64,000 nt of DNA from a bacterium. GTDB taxonomy: Bacteria > Armatimonadota > Zipacnadia > Zipacnadales > UBA11051. Each line of letters begins with the position of its first letter. Position 1 is the first letter of the stretch. The notes below the pieces were generated by a model. That model worked only from the letters and a program-made list of their open reading frames with translations. It had not been told where the DNA came from and did not search any database. This document shows positions 8,692 to 18,050 of this stretch, one piece after another. The stretch covers positions 62,001 through 126,000 of the forward strand of contig JAJFUB010000085.1 of assembly GCA_021372615.1 (NCBI GenBank), given 5' to 3'. Made by a program: the position numbers and the translations under genes.

Positions 8692-10170
8692 ATGGCCATG
8701 CGCGAGCTTAAGCTCTTCATCAACGGCGAGTACGTGGACGCGGCCGGCGGCCGCACCTACGAGAGCCTCAACCCCGCCACCGGCGAGGCGATCGCTATCA
8801 TCGCCAAAGGCGGCGCGGAGGATGTCGCCACCGCTTGCGAGGCAGCCCAGGCGGCCTTTGACGGCGAATGGGGCGCGATGGATGGCGCCAGTCGCGGCAA
8901 GATCATCACCAGGGCCGCCGACCTCATCATGGAGCGCCTCGACGAGCTGGCGGAACTGGAGACGCTCGATGTGGGCAAGCCCATCACCGAGACCAGGAAC
9001 ATTGACATCCCCGTGTCGGCCAGCTACCTGCACTGGTATGGCGAGGTGTGCCTGGACAACACCGGCGAGCAAATCCCGCTGCCCACGAGCGGACAGGTAG
9101 ACTTCTCCCTGCGCCAGCCCTATGGCGTCGTGGCGGGGATCGCCCCGTGGAACTTCCCGCTGTTCCTGGGCATCCTCAAGATCGGCCCGGCCCTGGCGAT
9201 GGGCAACAGCGTGGTCATCAAGCCGGCCAGCATCACCTCCATGGCGACGCTGGCGATCGGCGAGATCTTCAACGAGGCCGGGCTACCGCCGGGAGCGCTC
9301 AACGTCATCTCCGGCCCCGGCAGCGAAGTCGGCGAGGCGCTGTGCACCAACCCCCATGTGCAGAAGGTGTTCTTCACCGGCAGCACCGAGGTCGGGCGCA
9401 TCATCATGCATCTGTGCGCCGAGAACATCACCGACATGTCGCTCGAACTGGGCGGCAAGAGCCCCAACATCATCTTCGAGGACGCGGACTGGGACCAGGC
9501 GCTGTCCGGTGCGCAGTTCGGCATTCTGCTCAACAACGGCCAGAACTGCATCGCCGGCAGCCGCCTGCTGGTGCAGCGGAGCATCTACGACCGCTTCGTG
9601 GCAGCGCTCGGCAAGCGCTTTGCGGCCTTGCGCGTGGGCAACCCGATGGACCCGAGCACGCAGCTTGGCTCCATCGTGAGCAAGGAGCAGTACCAGCGGG
9701 TGATGGACTACATCTCCCTGGGGCAGTGCGAGGGGGCGCGCCTGGTGACCGGTGGCAAAGTCCCCGAGAACCCGCCGCACCCGGACGGCTTCTACATCGA
9801 GCCCACGCTCTTTGCCGATGTCACCAACGACATGCGCATCGCGCGGGAGGAGATCTTCGGGCCGGTGCTGGTCGCGATCCCCTTCGAGGACGAGGCCGAC
9901 GCCATCCGCCTGGCCAACGACACACCGTACGGGCTGGGCTCAGGCGTGTTCACCGCCAACGCCTCGCGGGTCCAGCGCATGATCCGCGCGCTGCAGTCGG
10001 GCACGGTCTACGTGAACTGCTACAACGCCGTCTACCCCACCTCACCGTTCCCGGCCTGGAAGCAGAGCGGCATCGGGGTGGAGCGGGGCCGGCACGGGCT
10101 GCTGGAGAACTGCCGGTTCAAGAACGTCATCCAGGACATCTCCGACGAGCCGATCGGGTGGTTTGGATAG
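8692..10170 (+). CDS. NAD(P)-dependent aldehyde dehydrogenase (betaine aldehyde dehydrogenase-like)
   Basis: This enzyme oxidises an aldehyde to its acid in the cytoplasm. The 492 residues show the non-acylating ALDH signatures: FINGEYVDA at the start, PWNFPLFLGILKIGPALAMGN, GSTEVGR, the ELGGKSPN box with catalytic Glu252, the NNGQNCIAGSR box with nucleophile Cys286, and the C-terminal EEIFGPV. A second ATG at 8698 is 9 bases from AGGAG (8684-8688) and may be the true start. The gene follows the glycyl radical enzyme across a palindrome of about 50 bases, so the two may form a two-step route from a diol-like substrate through an aldehyde to an acid. Confidence 0.92.
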   Translation: MAMRELKLFINGEYVDAAGGRTYESLNPATGEAIAIIAKGGAEDVATACEAAQAAFDGEWGAMDGASRGKIITRAADLIMERLDELAELETLDVGKPITETRNIDIPVSASYLHWYGEVCLDNTGEQIPLPTSGQVDFSLRQPYGVVAGIAPWNFPLFLGILKIGPALAMGNSVVIKPASITSMATLAIGEIFNEAGLPPGALNVISGPGSEVGEALCTNPHVQKVFFTGSTEVGRIIMHLCAENITDMSLELGGKSPNIIFEDADWDQALSGAQFGILLNNGQNCIAGSRLLVQRSIYDRFVAALGKRFAALRVGNPMDPSTQLGSIVSKEQYQRVMDYISLGQCEGARLVTGGKVPENPPHPDGFYIEPTLFADVTNDMRIAREEIFGPVLVAIPFEDEADAIRLANDTPYGLGSGVFTANASRVQRMIRALQSGTVYVNCYNAVYPTSPFPAWKQSGIGVERGRHGLLENCRFKNVIQDISDEPIGWFG

Positions 10171-10267
10171 GGTCGGGGCAAGTCGGGAAGAAAGACGGAA
10201 GTTCAGCAGGAAGAGGGTGCATGAACGGCCAATATGTGCGGTAGACTAGCACAAAGGAGGCACGCTC

Positions 10268-10873
<606 letters not shown>

Positions 10874-10900
10874 GCGCCAACCGACTCGGACACACACGGG

Positions 10901-10927
10901 AGGGGCAGCGCAAGCTGCCCCTCTTCT
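10901..10927. terminator. Intrinsic terminator between convergent genes
   Basis: A 9-base perfect stem (AGGGGCAGC at 10901-10909, GCTGCCCCT at 10914-10922) with a GCAA loop is followed by CTTCTCTTGG. It lies 28 bases after the prepilin stop. The convergent TPR gene ends at 10973, so it may serve both strands. Confidence 0.75.
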
Positions 10928-10947
10928 CTTGGCCCCTGCCTGCGGAG

Positions 10948-10974
10948 ACAGACCCCTCCGGGGTCAGCCCCCTC
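10948..10974. repeat. Short dispersed repeat shared with 53304-53354
   Basis: This stretch is the 13-mer ACAGACCCCTCCG followed directly by GGGTCAGCCCCCTC. Both pieces recur as reverse complements at 53304-53316 and 53340-53354, but in the opposite order and with a spacer. The end touches the stop of the TPR gene. The match lengths (13 and 15 bases with the overlapping G) are too long for chance in a window this size. Confidence 0.6.
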
Positions 10975-13414
10975 AGATCGCCAGCCGCCGCAGCTTCCGC
11001 CGCACTCGCTCCGCCTTTCGCCGGCAGGCCAGCGCCCGCCGCACCAACCGGTGCCGCGCCTGAAGCTGCCACTCCGGCTCATCCAGCAACTCGCGCACGA
11101 CGTACCGGAAGCCCGACAGCTTCGGCGGCGGGAAGACCACCCAGTCCCCGACATTGACCCGGTGGAAGGCCAACTCCACATCCTGGAAGCGCAGCTTGCG
11201 CGCTGCGTCGGGCGACATGACCTGCATGAACTCCTCGTACGTGCGGCGGTAGCGCGGGTCGCCGTGCTGGTGCATGAGCTGCCAGTGCTCCAGCGCCGCC
11301 TCGACGTCTCCCCGCTGATTCCGTAGCATGAGCGCCAGCCCCATGTTGGCGTGGGTCAGCGGCGCCAGGGGTTCAATGGCCAGCGCCTGGTGGAAGTAGT
11401 GGACCGCCGCGCCCAGAAGCTGCCGGGACTGCGTACGGATGTCCTTCTTGCGGGCCTCGGGCATCAGGGTGGCCGTCTGCGCGGTGAGTTGCAGTTCCTG
11501 GGCCAGCCGCGCCTGCGCCAGCGCCAGGGTGTTGACCACGTATGAGGGCGAGTCCGGCCGCACAATCCGGCGAAGCACGTCAATGGCCCGTTGGAAGTCC
11601 CCCACCATGTAGTTGAGCAGGCCCAGGTCGTAAGCCGACACTTCGGCCACGCTCTGCACCTCCACGGCCTTCTCCAGGAAAGGACGGCCCTTGAGGAACA
11701 GCTCTCGCACCGCCGGCGGCGGCGTGTCATCCCTGGCCTCGTGCTGGTCGCGCTCACGCAGTCCGGCCATGATGTAGCACATGCCTGTCAGGTAGGTCAT
11801 CTCGGGGTGCGAGCTGCCCTTGCGCAGCGCCTGGGCGAAGGTCTCGGCGGCCGACACATACTCCCCGCGCAGATATTGCGTTAGGCCGTAGTTGAACTGC
11901 GCCTCGGCCGCATGACCCGCTACCATCGCCTTGGTGAAGGCCGCGGCGGCGGTCGTCAGGTTGAACTCAATCATCTGCCGGTGCGTCGTGCTCTCGGGCT
12001 TGATCGCCAGCGCCCGCAACAGGTGCATCAGGCCCTGCTCGAGGTCGAGCCCGTCACCGTCGCCGACGCCCTCCAGCAGGGCCGCGGCCTCGCTGTGGCG
12101 CCCGGCCGCCAGCTCGGCGCGGACGATATTGCGCCGATAGGCGGCATCACCCCCGGCTTCGGCCACGCGCGCGAAGTAGGTGTGCGCGTCGGCATACTGG
12201 CCCTGCTTGAACAGCACGCAGCCGATGTTGTTCAGCGTCTCGGGGTCCTCGGGGGCCTGCTCGAGGGCCGCCTGCAGGTGCTCCAGGGCCTCGTTCATGT
12301 GGCCGGTGTGGTAGTAGTGCAGGCCGAGGTCATACGCAGCCGCTGTATCGTCCGGGTGCTGGGCCAGGACGCCGTGCAGGGCCGTGACCGCCGCCTCGGC
12401 CTCGCCGTCCAGACTGTGGACGCTGCCGAGGTTGGTGAGCACGGCGGGGTCGCGGGGCTGCAGCTTGTGGGCCCGCAGCAGCCACGTCCGGGCCTCCCGG
12501 GGGTCGCCCGCCAGCGCCAACAGCGCGCCCAGATTGCCGAAGATCACCTCATCCTCGGCGACCAGTCCAGCCGCCGAGGCCATCTCGGCCACCGCCTGCG
12601 CCAGCCGTCCCTCGCGGTAGGCCAAGACGCCCTTGTTGGCGTGGGCATAGGCATACCCCGGGCGAATCGTTGTCGCCAGGTCCAGCGCCCGCGCGGCCTG
12701 GGGGTACTGTCGGCTCAGCATCGCGCGCACGCCCAGATTGTTGAGTAGCAGGGCATAGCGCCGCTCGCGCGCCAGCTTCGACAGACGCTCCAGGAGCTCT
12801 TCGTCCGTGGCACGGGCACCCAGACGGGCCAGGTTCGCCTCCGTCGTCAGGGCCTCGAGGCGCAAGTCGCTCTGTACGTGCCGCGCCAGGCGTTCCCACT
12901 GGCCACTGTCGGCCAGCGCTGCCAGCAGATTGGCCGAGGCCTCGGCGATGCCCTGGCGGTCGGCGACCTCAAAGCCGGCGGCGGCTTGTACCGGATCGCC
13001 CTGCAGGAACTCCACCACTGCGAGGTCATTGGCGGCCTGGGGGTCCTCCGCTGGGTCAACGTCGCGCAGTTCGTGCCGGGCGATGCTGGCCAGTACGTGA
13101 CTTCTGTCGGTCCACGTGCGCAGCAGGATGTGGTACCACTGCTTGCGCACGAAGTCCCACATCAGCAGGGGGATCTGCACCAGCGCCAGGCCGCAGGCCG
13201 CCCCGACCATACCAAACAGGACGTACACGAGGGGGTTGGTGCTGTGGATCATCAGGTACAGATACGTGATCCACAGGGCCGTGCCGACCACCATGCCCGC
13301 CAGGGCCACAAGCGCGCGGCGGCGCAGGCGCGGCAGGGCCCCCCTCGGCACTCGTCGTGGGGCTGGTTGCTCCTGTTCGTGTGCTGCCACTGCGTGCACG
13401 AGCACTCTCACCAC
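10973..13414 (-). CDS. Membrane-anchored tetratricopeptide-repeat protein
   Basis: Protein of 813 residues starting at one of two tandem GTG codons behind GGGAGGG. A basic N-terminus is followed by two hydrophobic segments near residues 36-56 and 62-84, which form a hairpin anchor. The rest, from about residue 120, is at least nine TPR-like helix pairs, such as NNLGVRAMLSRQYPQAARALDLATTI and LNNIGCVLFKQGQYADAHTYF. A basic tail ends in RRKAERVRRKLRRLAI. TPR arrays bind partner proteins, and the partner is unknown. The gene is convergent with the prepilin and divergent from the large glycosidase-like gene. Confidence 0.8.
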   Translation of the reverse strand: MVRVLVHAVAAHEQEQPAPRRVPRGALPRLRRRALVALAGMVVGTALWITYLYLMIHSTNPLVYVLFGMVGAACGLALVQIPLLMWDFVRKQWYHILLRTWTDRSHVLASIARHELRDVDPAEDPQAANDLAVVEFLQGDPVQAAAGFEVADRQGIAEASANLLAALADSGQWERLARHVQSDLRLEALTTEANLARLGARATDEELLERLSKLARERRYALLLNNLGVRAMLSRQYPQAARALDLATTIRPGYAYAHANKGVLAYREGRLAQAVAEMASAAGLVAEDEVIFGNLGALLALAGDPREARTWLLRAHKLQPRDPAVLTNLGSVHSLDGEAEAAVTALHGVLAQHPDDTAAAYDLGLHYYHTGHMNEALEHLQAALEQAPEDPETLNNIGCVLFKQGQYADAHTYFARVAEAGGDAAYRRNIVRAELAAGRHSEAAALLEGVGDGDGLDLEQGLMHLLRALAIKPESTTHRQMIEFNLTTAAAAFTKAMVAGHAAEAQFNYGLTQYLRGEYVSAAETFAQALRKGSSHPEMTYLTGMCYIMAGLRERDQHEARDDTPPPAVRELFLKGRPFLEKAVEVQSVAEVSAYDLGLLNYMVGDFQRAIDVLRRIVRPDSPSYVVNTLALAQARLAQELQLTAQTATLMPEARKKDIRTQSRQLLGAAVHYFHQALAIEPLAPLTHANMGLALMLRNQRGDVEAALEHWQLMHQHGDPRYRRTYEEFMQVMSPDAARKLRFQDVELAFHRVNVGDWVVFPPPKLSGFRYVVRELLDEPEWQLQARHRLVRRALACRRKAERVRRKLRRLAI

Positions 13415-13728
13415 AGGCCCTCCCTGGCGGACGTTAGGTGTGTGCTACGTGGGGGCGCCACGGCGGGACGAAGCGGCCAGTACCTGGTGTGAAGCGGCCG
13501 CCATCCCCTCCGGCGGCAACCCTCCATTATGGGTATTCCCCCGACGAATCACAGCTCTACCACGATTGACGCAAGGATGTCTCAAGAGGGATGGCATGGC
13601 CAAGGCGCAGGGCGGGTGTGTCCGCCGATCGCATGCGGACGCCCAGGCAGGAATGGGGGCTCCCGCGCCCGAACTATGCCCCGTTCGCCTCACACGGAAG
13701 TGCCGCTAGCCTGCCTGGAGGTCACCCC
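13415..13728. other. Divergent intergenic region, 314 bases
   Basis: This gap should hold the promoters of the TPR gene (minus) and the large secreted protein (plus). I see a small inverted repeat (GCCGCC at 13497-13502, GGCGGC at 13512-13517) and an AT-richer patch around 13527-13540, but no promoter that matches both -35 and -10 boxes. Open frames that run through it have no Shine-Dalgarno sequence or family resemblance. Confidence 0.5.
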
Positions 13729-16700
13729 ATGACACGCTTCGCCGCCGTGCTGTCGGTACTCGCCCTGGCCCTGCCGCTCGCCGCGGCGCCACGCACCACG
13801 CATGAGGGAACGCGCTGGGTGCTGGAGAACCAGGCGCTGAGAGTGGAGGTGGACGCGCAGGGAGGGACCTTCCAGGTCCTCGATAGGCGCGCCGGGTATC
13901 TGTGGCGCGGTCCCGACGCGGGGCCCACTTCCGGCGTCATGCTCCTGGTGCCCCAAGCTGCCCAGCCGGTCGAGGTAGACGGCGTGCTGAGCGAATGGGC
14001 CGATCGCGGGGCGCTACTCGAGATCATGCCGCACATGGTAGCCGATGCGCGCAAGGTGGATGGCCCCGCCGACTGCAGCGCCCGGGTGCGCCTGCTGTGG
14101 GATGCGGGCAGCCTCGTCCTGGCGGCCGACGTGAAAGACGAGAAGGTGGTCTTCCCCACTGCCGACGAGGCCCAATGGTGGGAGAAGGACAGCGTCGAGT
14201 TCTGGCTGGGCGACACCCAGTACGCCCTGCGCTTGACCGAGGGGGGTGGTAACCTGTGGTCCTCGACGGGTACGGTGTCAGGCGCGCGCATCGCCCATCG
14301 GCGCACGCCCGGCGGCTACCAGGTCGAGGCGCGGCTACCCCTGCAACTGCTGAAGGCCTCCGCCACCGCCGTGGGCGGCCAGTTCCGCTTTGCCGTCGGG
14401 ATCAACGACTGCGACGGCGCCGGCCGCGAGGCTCAGCTCTACTACCCCCTGGGCTGGGCCCACTCCAACCCCAACACCTTCGCCCAGGCGACGCTGGCCG
14501 ACGCGCAGGGCGCCGTGCCGACGCCAGGCGCAGCGGCCCCGGCCGGCCCCGCGTTCCAGCCCGCCGGTGACAGACCCGGCGAGGCCTCCTTCAAGCTGCA
14601 GATCAAGAGTGGGGGCAAGACTTTCCCGGGCACGCTCACCTTCCGCCTGCTCGGCGACACACCGGAGCTGCAACTGGTGCTGGATGCGGATGACCGCACG
14701 GCCCAGACCGGGCGCTTCGGCGTGCTGCACCCGCTGGTGCTTGACCGCCCGGGACGCATCCTCGGAGCGCAGTACTGCAACGGCATCGGCGTGCCGACGG
14801 ATGACATGACGTGGCGGGGCCGCCTCTGGGGAACCGGTGGCGTGCTGGATATGCCCTGGGTGGGGCTAACCGACGGCAAGCTGGGCTACATGCTGCTGTG
14901 GGAGCTACCCGCATCGTGCGACAACGGGGAGGCGGTCTTCGAGACAGTCAAGGCGGGCCAGAGCACACTGCTGGCCCCCGGCGTGCAGCACGACCCCATC
15001 CGCGGGCGCTTCGCCGAGCCCCGGGTGGTCCGCTACTCTTTCTGCGCCGACGGCGGCCATGTCGCCATCTGCAAGCGCTTCCGCGACTACATCAAGGGCC
15101 AGGGGATGCTGGTGACGCAGAAGGAGAAGCTGCGGAAGAAGCCGCAACTGGCGAACCTGCTGGGCGCCCCGGACATCTGGGGGCGCAGCGATCTGCGCTT
15201 CTGCCAGGAGGCGCGCGCCGCGGGCATTGACCGCATGCTGCTCAATAGCCCGCAGTCGGCGGCCGACATGGAGAAGATCAAGGCCATGGGCTTCCTCATG
15301 GGCCGCTACGACAACTACGAGGATGCCTACGAGGGTGACGGCAGCCAGTATGGCGACTTTGTCGAGGCTGATGATGTCGTCATCCAGTCCAACGGCGACC
15401 GTATGAAGGCGTGGCTCACCAAGGGCGACAAGCCCAAGCAGTTCATGAAGCGTTGTAGCGCGCTCTATGAGGCCGTGGCCCGCAAGTGGGTTCCCAAGGA
15501 CCTGGCCATCTACCCGTACAACACGCGGTTCATTGATGTCACGACCGCCACCGGCCTGCGCGAGTGCTACCACGAGAAGCACCCGCTGGATCGCACCCAG
15601 GACCGCGAGGTGAACCGCAAGCTGGCGCGCTACATGGGCGACGAACTGGGCCTCGTGCTCGGCGGCGAGCACGGACGCTGGTGGGGCGCGGACATCTACA
15701 ACTACTGGGAGGGCATGCAGAGCGGCGGGTTCTACTCCTGGCCCGCCGGGCACGTCGGCCTGGAGCTACCGCAGACTCGTGAGGCCATCGGCGACCGCTA
15801 CTTGCAGTGGGGCCTGGGCGAGAAGCACCGCTACCCCCTGTGGGAACTAGTCTACCACGACTGTGTCGTCTCGACCTGGTACTGGGGCGACAGCACCGGC
15901 CATCTGCAGGCGGTCGCGCCGGACCTGGGCGTCAAGCAGGATGCTTTCAACGTGCTCTACGGCACGGTGCCCCTGTACTGGGTCGCCCAGCCGTACAGCT
16001 ACAACTGGAGCAAGCCGGAGTTGCGCGCCCGGCTGCTGGAGAGCTACCGCAACACCTGCAAGCTGCACGAGAAGATCGGCTTCGAGGAGATGGTCAGCCA
16101 CGAGTTCGTGACCGCCGACCGGGCGGTGCAACACACCGTCTTCGGCGACGGGACCAACGTCTGGGTGAACTTCGGCGAGAAGCCGTGGACGCTCCAGCAA
16201 GGCGCGAAGTCATGGCAACTGCCGCAGTACGGCTTCTATGCGAAGGGGCCCAGGATCGAGCAGTACCGCGCTCTGCAGGGCGACCGCACGGTCACCTGCA
16301 TCCACGGCGACAACTACCTGTACGCCTCCGAGAGCATCCCGCGTCTGATCGAGTTCAGCGGCGGGGGCGTAACGTGCAAGGTCGAGGCCCCGGGGCGCCT
16401 GCGAGTCAGCCTTGCCCCCGACACCAAGGGGCTGCGCCTCAACGTTCGCGCCCTGTGTCCCGGCAAGAGCGCCGGACCGTGGCACATACTCACGATGTCT
16501 CCTGAGGCCGAGCCGGAGCAGCTTGTCACCGTGCCGGCCGGCAAGGGCACTCTGATGCCCATCGAGACGCAGGGCCGCGAGGCGCTCACGCTGGTCGCGC
16601 CTGAGGCCCTCGCCGACCATGCCGAGCTGCAGTGGCAGGGCTTGCAGCCCTGGGGCCCGGGCCCCACCAAGCAGGGCCTGCGCGTGGCCATCACCGGCAA

Positions 16701-17937
16701 CCTCCGCAACGTCGGCGGCAAGGCGGCCAGGCAGGCCACGGTACGCCTCGTGACCCGCACGGCGACGCCGCAGGAACTAGGGACGCAACGAGTGGACCTG
16801 CCGCCCGGGGCGACCAAGGCGGTCTCCTTCCAGTTCGACTCCACGCAGTATGACGGCGATGTGCCCCTGGCGCTGGAGGTGGCTACGGCAGGCAAGGAGC
16901 TGTGTCTGCGCGACAACCGCCTGGCCTTCAGCGTCCCGATCGCGCCAAACTGGACCCTGTGGGATGGGCACCTGGATCTCACCGTGAAGGCCGAAGCCGC
17001 CCTGCACCGCCCCCTCGCCCGCGTCCCCTTCGACATGGCGGCGGAGCGGATGAAGTTGGGCCTCAAGGGCGACGGCGACCCGGACTCGCTGCGCGTGGTG
17101 CTGACCGATAGCGGCGCCCAGTGCCTCGCCCAACTCGTGCCTTCGCTGTCATCGGGCACCGAGCTGGTCTTCCAACTCCCGCGCGACATGCAGCCGGGCA
17201 ACAGCCTCGCCTGCCGCGTCTACTTCGACCGCGCCGTGCCGAAGCGCCACCGCCAGACCGCCCCTTCCTGCTGGCAGGCCGACCGCACGACGTATGACAA
17301 CGGCACGTATAGCGTGCAGTTCGCCGAGGGTTACATCCGCGCGGTGCGGGTCGGTCCGCTCCAGGTCATGACGAACCTGGGCACCTCGTCCAAGGACACG
17401 GGCTGGGTGGACGAACAGGGCGAGGTCCAATCGTTCGATGTCCTGAGCGACGGGCCGATCTGCACGATCATCCGCGTGCAGAAGAAGATGGCCAACAACC
17501 ACGCCCACGAGAAGCTATACACCTTCACCCCCGACTACTTCACCGTGCAGGTGCTGTCGTCGGAGATCTATGGCACCATGAGCCGGGCCTACTACATGGC
17601 CGACGCCGACTACGAGGACGACAAGGGGAACAAGGCGCGCATAGACGGCAAAGGGGATGCGGAGAACGTGTCAGGCAAGAACCCCGGGCCACAGTGGTAC
17701 GCCACCTGGGGCCCCACGTGGGCGATCAACGGCATTCCGGTGACGCCGTTCGCCAACGTCGGCTACTGGGATGGCGGGAGCAAGGCGGGTCTGGGCTTCA
17801 GCGGCGGCCAGACCAAGCCGGGGCAGACCGTGGCGTACTTCATCCACGTCCTCAAGGAGGGCACGCCGCCAGCGACGGAACTGGCAAGGAGCGACCGCCA
17901 GCAGATGCTGAAGCCGCTGGTCGTGACGAGACAGTGA
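13729..17937 (+). CDS. Very large secreted glycoside hydrolase-like protein with CBM9-type domain
   Basis: Protein of 1402 residues from ATG 13729 (GGAGGT 6 bases upstream). It has a signal peptide (VLSVLALALPLAAA). Around residues 80-200 lies a CBM9-like sugar-binding fold (VEVDGVLSEWAD, then LVLAADVKDEKV, WWEKDSVEFWLGD, GGYQVEARLPL). A large central region with FCQEARAAGIDRMLLN, MGRYDNYEDAY, VLGGEHGRWWGADIYNYWEG and ELVYHDCVVSTWYWGD resembles the TIM-barrel of DUF5696/GH101-like glycosidases. Acidic residues in GGEHGRWWGAD are catalytic candidates. A CARDB-like beta-sandwich (about 960-1060) and a C-terminal domain follow. It probably degrades a complex polysaccharide outside the cell. The exact GH family is uncertain. 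Confidence 0.7.
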   Translation: MTRFAAVLSVLALALPLAAAPRTTHEGTRWVLENQALRVEVDAQGGTFQVLDRRAGYLWRGPDAGPTSGVMLLVPQAAQPVEVDGVLSEWADRGALLEIMPHMVADARKVDGPADCSARVRLLWDAGSLVLAADVKDEKVVFPTADEAQWWEKDSVEFWLGDTQYALRLTEGGGNLWSSTGTVSGARIAHRRTPGGYQVEARLPLQLLKASATAVGGQFRFAVGINDCDGAGREAQLYYPLGWAHSNPNTFAQATLADAQGAVPTPGAAAPAGPAFQPAGDRPGEASFKLQIKSGGKTFPGTLTFRLLGDTPELQLVLDADDRTAQTGRFGVLHPLVLDRPGRILGAQYCNGIGVPTDDMTWRGRLWGTGGVLDMPWVGLTDGKLGYMLLWELPASCDNGEAVFETVKAGQSTLLAPGVQHDPIRGRFAEPRVVRYSFCADGGHVAICKRFRDYIKGQGMLVTQKEKLRKKPQLANLLGAPDIWGRSDLRFCQEARAAGIDRMLLNSPQSAADMEKIKAMGFLMGRYDNYEDAYEGDGSQYGDFVEADDVVIQSNGDRMKAWLTKGDKPKQFMKRCSALYEAVARKWVPKDLAIYPYNTRFIDVTTATGLRECYHEKHPLDRTQDREVNRKLARYMGDELGLVLGGEHGRWWGADIYNYWEGMQSGGFYSWPAGHVGLELPQTREAIGDRYLQWGLGEKHRYPLWELVYHDCVVSTWYWGDSTGHLQAVAPDLGVKQDAFNVLYGTVPLYWVAQPYSYNWSKPELRARLLESYRNTCKLHEKIGFEEMVSHEFVTADRAVQHTVFGDGTNVWVNFGEKPWTLQQGAKSWQLPQYGFYAKGPRIEQYRALQGDRTVTCIHGDNYLYASESIPRLIEFSGGGVTCKVEAPGRLRVSLAPDTKGLRLNVRALCPGKSAGPWHILTMSPEAEPEQLVTVPAGKGTLMPIETQGREALTLVAPEALADHAELQWQGLQPWGPGPTKQGLRVAITGNLRNVGGKAARQATVRLVTRTATPQELGTQRVDLPPGATKAVSFQFDSTQYDGDVPLALEVATAGKELCLRDNRLAFSVPIAPNWTLWDGHLDLTVKAEAALHRPLARVPFDMAAERMKLGLKGDGDPDSLRVVLTDSGAQCLAQLVPSLSSGTELVFQLPRDMQPGNSLACRVYFDRAVPKRHRQTAPSCWQADRTTYDNGTYSVQFAEGYIRAVRVGPLQVMTNLGTSSKDTGWVDEQGEVQSFDVLSDGPICTIIRVQKKMANNHAHEKLYTFTPDYFTVQVLSSEIYGTMSRAYYMADADYEDDKGNKARIDGKGDAENVSGKNPGPQWYATWGPTWAINGIPVTPFANVGYWDGGSKAGLGFSGGQTKPGQTVAYFIHVLKEGTPPATELARSDRQQMLKPLVVTRQ

Positions 17938-17991
17938 GGGTGGAGGGGCAAGGGTCGAGGGTCAAGGGTAACGGCAACGGCCGATGCCGTC

Positions 17992-18039
17992 ACCCCTCCC
18001 TTCAGGGAGGGGTCGCGCCGCAGGCGCGGGGGTAGGACG
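17992..18039. repeat. Double-hairpin dispersed element
   Basis: The first hairpin has perfect 9-base arms (ACCCCTCCC 17992-18000, GGGAGGGGT 18005-18013, loop TTCA). The second is CGCGCC/GGCGCG (18014-18019, 18023-18028). The unit then ends in GGGGGTAGGACG (18028-18039). Both ends, CCCCTCCCTTC and GGGGGTAGGACG, recur inside the ketosynthase gene at 63066-63118 around a different middle. It lies between convergent genes, so it may also terminate transcription. Confidence 0.7.
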
Positions 18040-18050
18040 ACGGAGGGGCA

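Noticed and set aside
6447-10170. A glycyl radical microcompartment locus
   Set aside because: No shell protein genes, no CoA-acylating aldehyde dehydrogenase and no activase are present.
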